This document shows, piece after piece, positions 63,459 to 64,000 of a stretch of 64,000 bases of DNA. The position numbers and the translations under genes are program-made. Location of the stretch: assembly GCF_000788395.1 (NCBI RefSeq), contig NZ_CP009889.1:1240001-1304000 (forward strand). Direction: 5' to 3'. Source of the stretch: Pseudoalteromonas piratica. GTDB taxonomy: Bacteria > Pseudomonadota > Gammaproteobacteria > Enterobacterales > Alteromonadaceae. Numbering within the stretch: the stretch's first letter is position 1; the number at the start of each line of letters is the position of its first letter. The notes beneath the pieces are model-generated. The model was not told where the DNA came from, made no database searches, and saw only the letters and a program-made list of their open reading frames with translations.

Positions 63459-63516
63459 ATCAAAATCAGCTAGAGCTAACTATTTTGATTAAGTTTACTC
63501 TGGCCCTAGTTTTTAA
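63451..63516. repeat. 66-bp repeat unit A next to transposase gene
   Basis: It matches 63621-63686 at 58 of 66 positions. The inner ends cagactaaa and tttactctg form an imperfect inverted repeat. It begins inside the end of the transposase coding region. A partial tail copy, gtttactctgaccctag, follows at about 63517-63540. Confidence 0.7.
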
Positions 63517-63620
63517 GTTTACTCTGACCCTAGTTTTTATGAAGCAATCTTTTCTTCTGTCGTTGGATTAAAAATACAGGTAGTCCCGGTCAAGCAGACC
63601 AACAAAAAGAATCAAGGTGG

Positions 63621-63686
63621 CAGAGTAAATCAAAATCAGCAATAGATTACTATTTCAATTAAGTTTACTCTGACCCTAGTTTTTAA
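63621..63686. repeat. 66-bp repeat unit B
   Basis: The ends cagagtaaa (63621-63629) and tttactctg (63664-63672) are perfect 9-bp inverted repeats. A partial tail duplication (ctagtttttaatc) follows. Confidence 0.7.
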
Positions 63687-63699
63687 TCTAGTTTTTAAT

Positions 63700-63972
63700 C
63701 AATCAGATCTTGTCGGAAAAGTTTTATGGGGCATTGTTATTGATGACCCTACTTGCCGATTCGCTGGAGAAGATTATGTTTGTACATCTCAGATTATGAA
63801 GGTCTATATCGACAAGCAAGTTATTGAAACCGCATCAGGTAGTTTTTACAAAGCTATTGGCAAAGGCCAAGAGGCAATAGTAGAATTTGAAGATTTTGAA
63901 CTATTGAGAAACGGCTTTAGTCCAAAACAAATTTGGCAAATGAACCGTAACTCTGGTGGTAAACTTCATTAG
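63700..63972 (+). pseudogene. 5'-truncated gene fragment downstream of repeats
   Basis: A coherent open frame runs from the repeat boundary to the TAG at 63970-63972, with protein-like composition (strings GKVLWGIVIDD, CRFAGEDYVC, FELLRNGFSPKQIW). No start codon with a ribosome-binding site occurs before the coherent part; the only in-frame ATG is internal. It therefore looks like the C-terminal part of a gene of unknown function cut by the repeat insertion. Confidence 0.5.
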
Positions 63973-64000
63973 CGAACTTGCTTAAAGCTAATCGCAAACC

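Noticed and set aside
63451..63690. CRISPR array
   Set aside because: Only two repeat units with an unequal spacer, no cas genes, and inverted ends next to a RAYT transposase: REP-like repeats are the better reading.

Overview
The window looks like chromosome of a marine gammaproteobacterium, most probably Pseudoalteromonas or a close relative. The support is low-GC DNA, many TonB-dependent receptors, TonB-linked tryptophan-halogenase-like flavoproteins, AT-rich spacers with strong hairpin terminators, and several proteins close to Alteromonadales families. This is judged by eye; no database search was made.

Region 1 (1-9.5 kb): a CadC-type membrane regulator diverges from a membrane-anchored serine hydrolase. 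A ~198-bp MITE-like element follows, then a probable Fur-controlled siderophore receptor plus PepSY membrane protein, a small secreted protein, a CBS-domain protein and a DUF3955-like protein.

Region 2 (9.5-26.6 kb): an eight-gene minus-strand operon encodes a PLP/metal D-glucosaminate dehydratase-like enzyme, an RpiR regulator, an N-acyl-D-amino-acid-deacylase-like amidohydrolase, a Rid protein, a sodium:solute symporter, a KDG kinase, an exported GH20 hexosaminidase and an exported SMP-30-type lactonase. Opposite lie a large TonB receptor, two tandem FAD proteins and a histidine phosphatase. The set fits the oxidative chitin pathway reported for Pseudoalteromonas prydzensis: oxidised chitooligosaccharides -> N-acetylglucosaminate -> glucosaminate -> 2-keto-3-deoxygluconate -> KDPG. 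The intergenic region holds a LacI-type palindrome and repeated TGTTA/TAACA dyads.

Region 3 (26.7-34.4 kb): a large lipoprotein, then an intact aerolysin-family pore-forming toxin gene with a LysR gene. These two are flanked by two direct copies of a 'small membrane peptide plus hairpin' cassette exactly 3003 bp apart, one intact and one decayed. A MarR-S41 peptidase operon with a tandem operator follows.

Region 4 (34.7-53.9 kb): ordinary accessory genes. These are a secreted lipase-like protein with a membrane-anchored partner, an amidohydrolase lipoprotein, LysR/FMN reductase, PadR plus a membrane protein, an orphan MotB-MotA stator pair, FosA, DUF3088, a VOC protein, NhaC, a PLP lyase/synthase, a DUF4136 lipoprotein, a YkgJ-type protein and an RND pump with a Fur-like site.

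Region 5 (53.9-64 kb): a rearranged island. A minus-strand operon carries secreted paralogues with a nearly identical N-terminal domain but unrelated C-terminal domains, and ends in a 1052-aa Fn3/Ig-like protein that stops just after the first Rhs-core residues. Around it are relics of a REP-associated transposase, an RND permease and a PPC-domain protease. Further on are an outer-membrane barrel, a lectin/lyase-like secreted protein, an intact REP-associated transposase with 66-bp repeats, and a gene fragment. No rRNA, tRNA or CRISPR array was seen.
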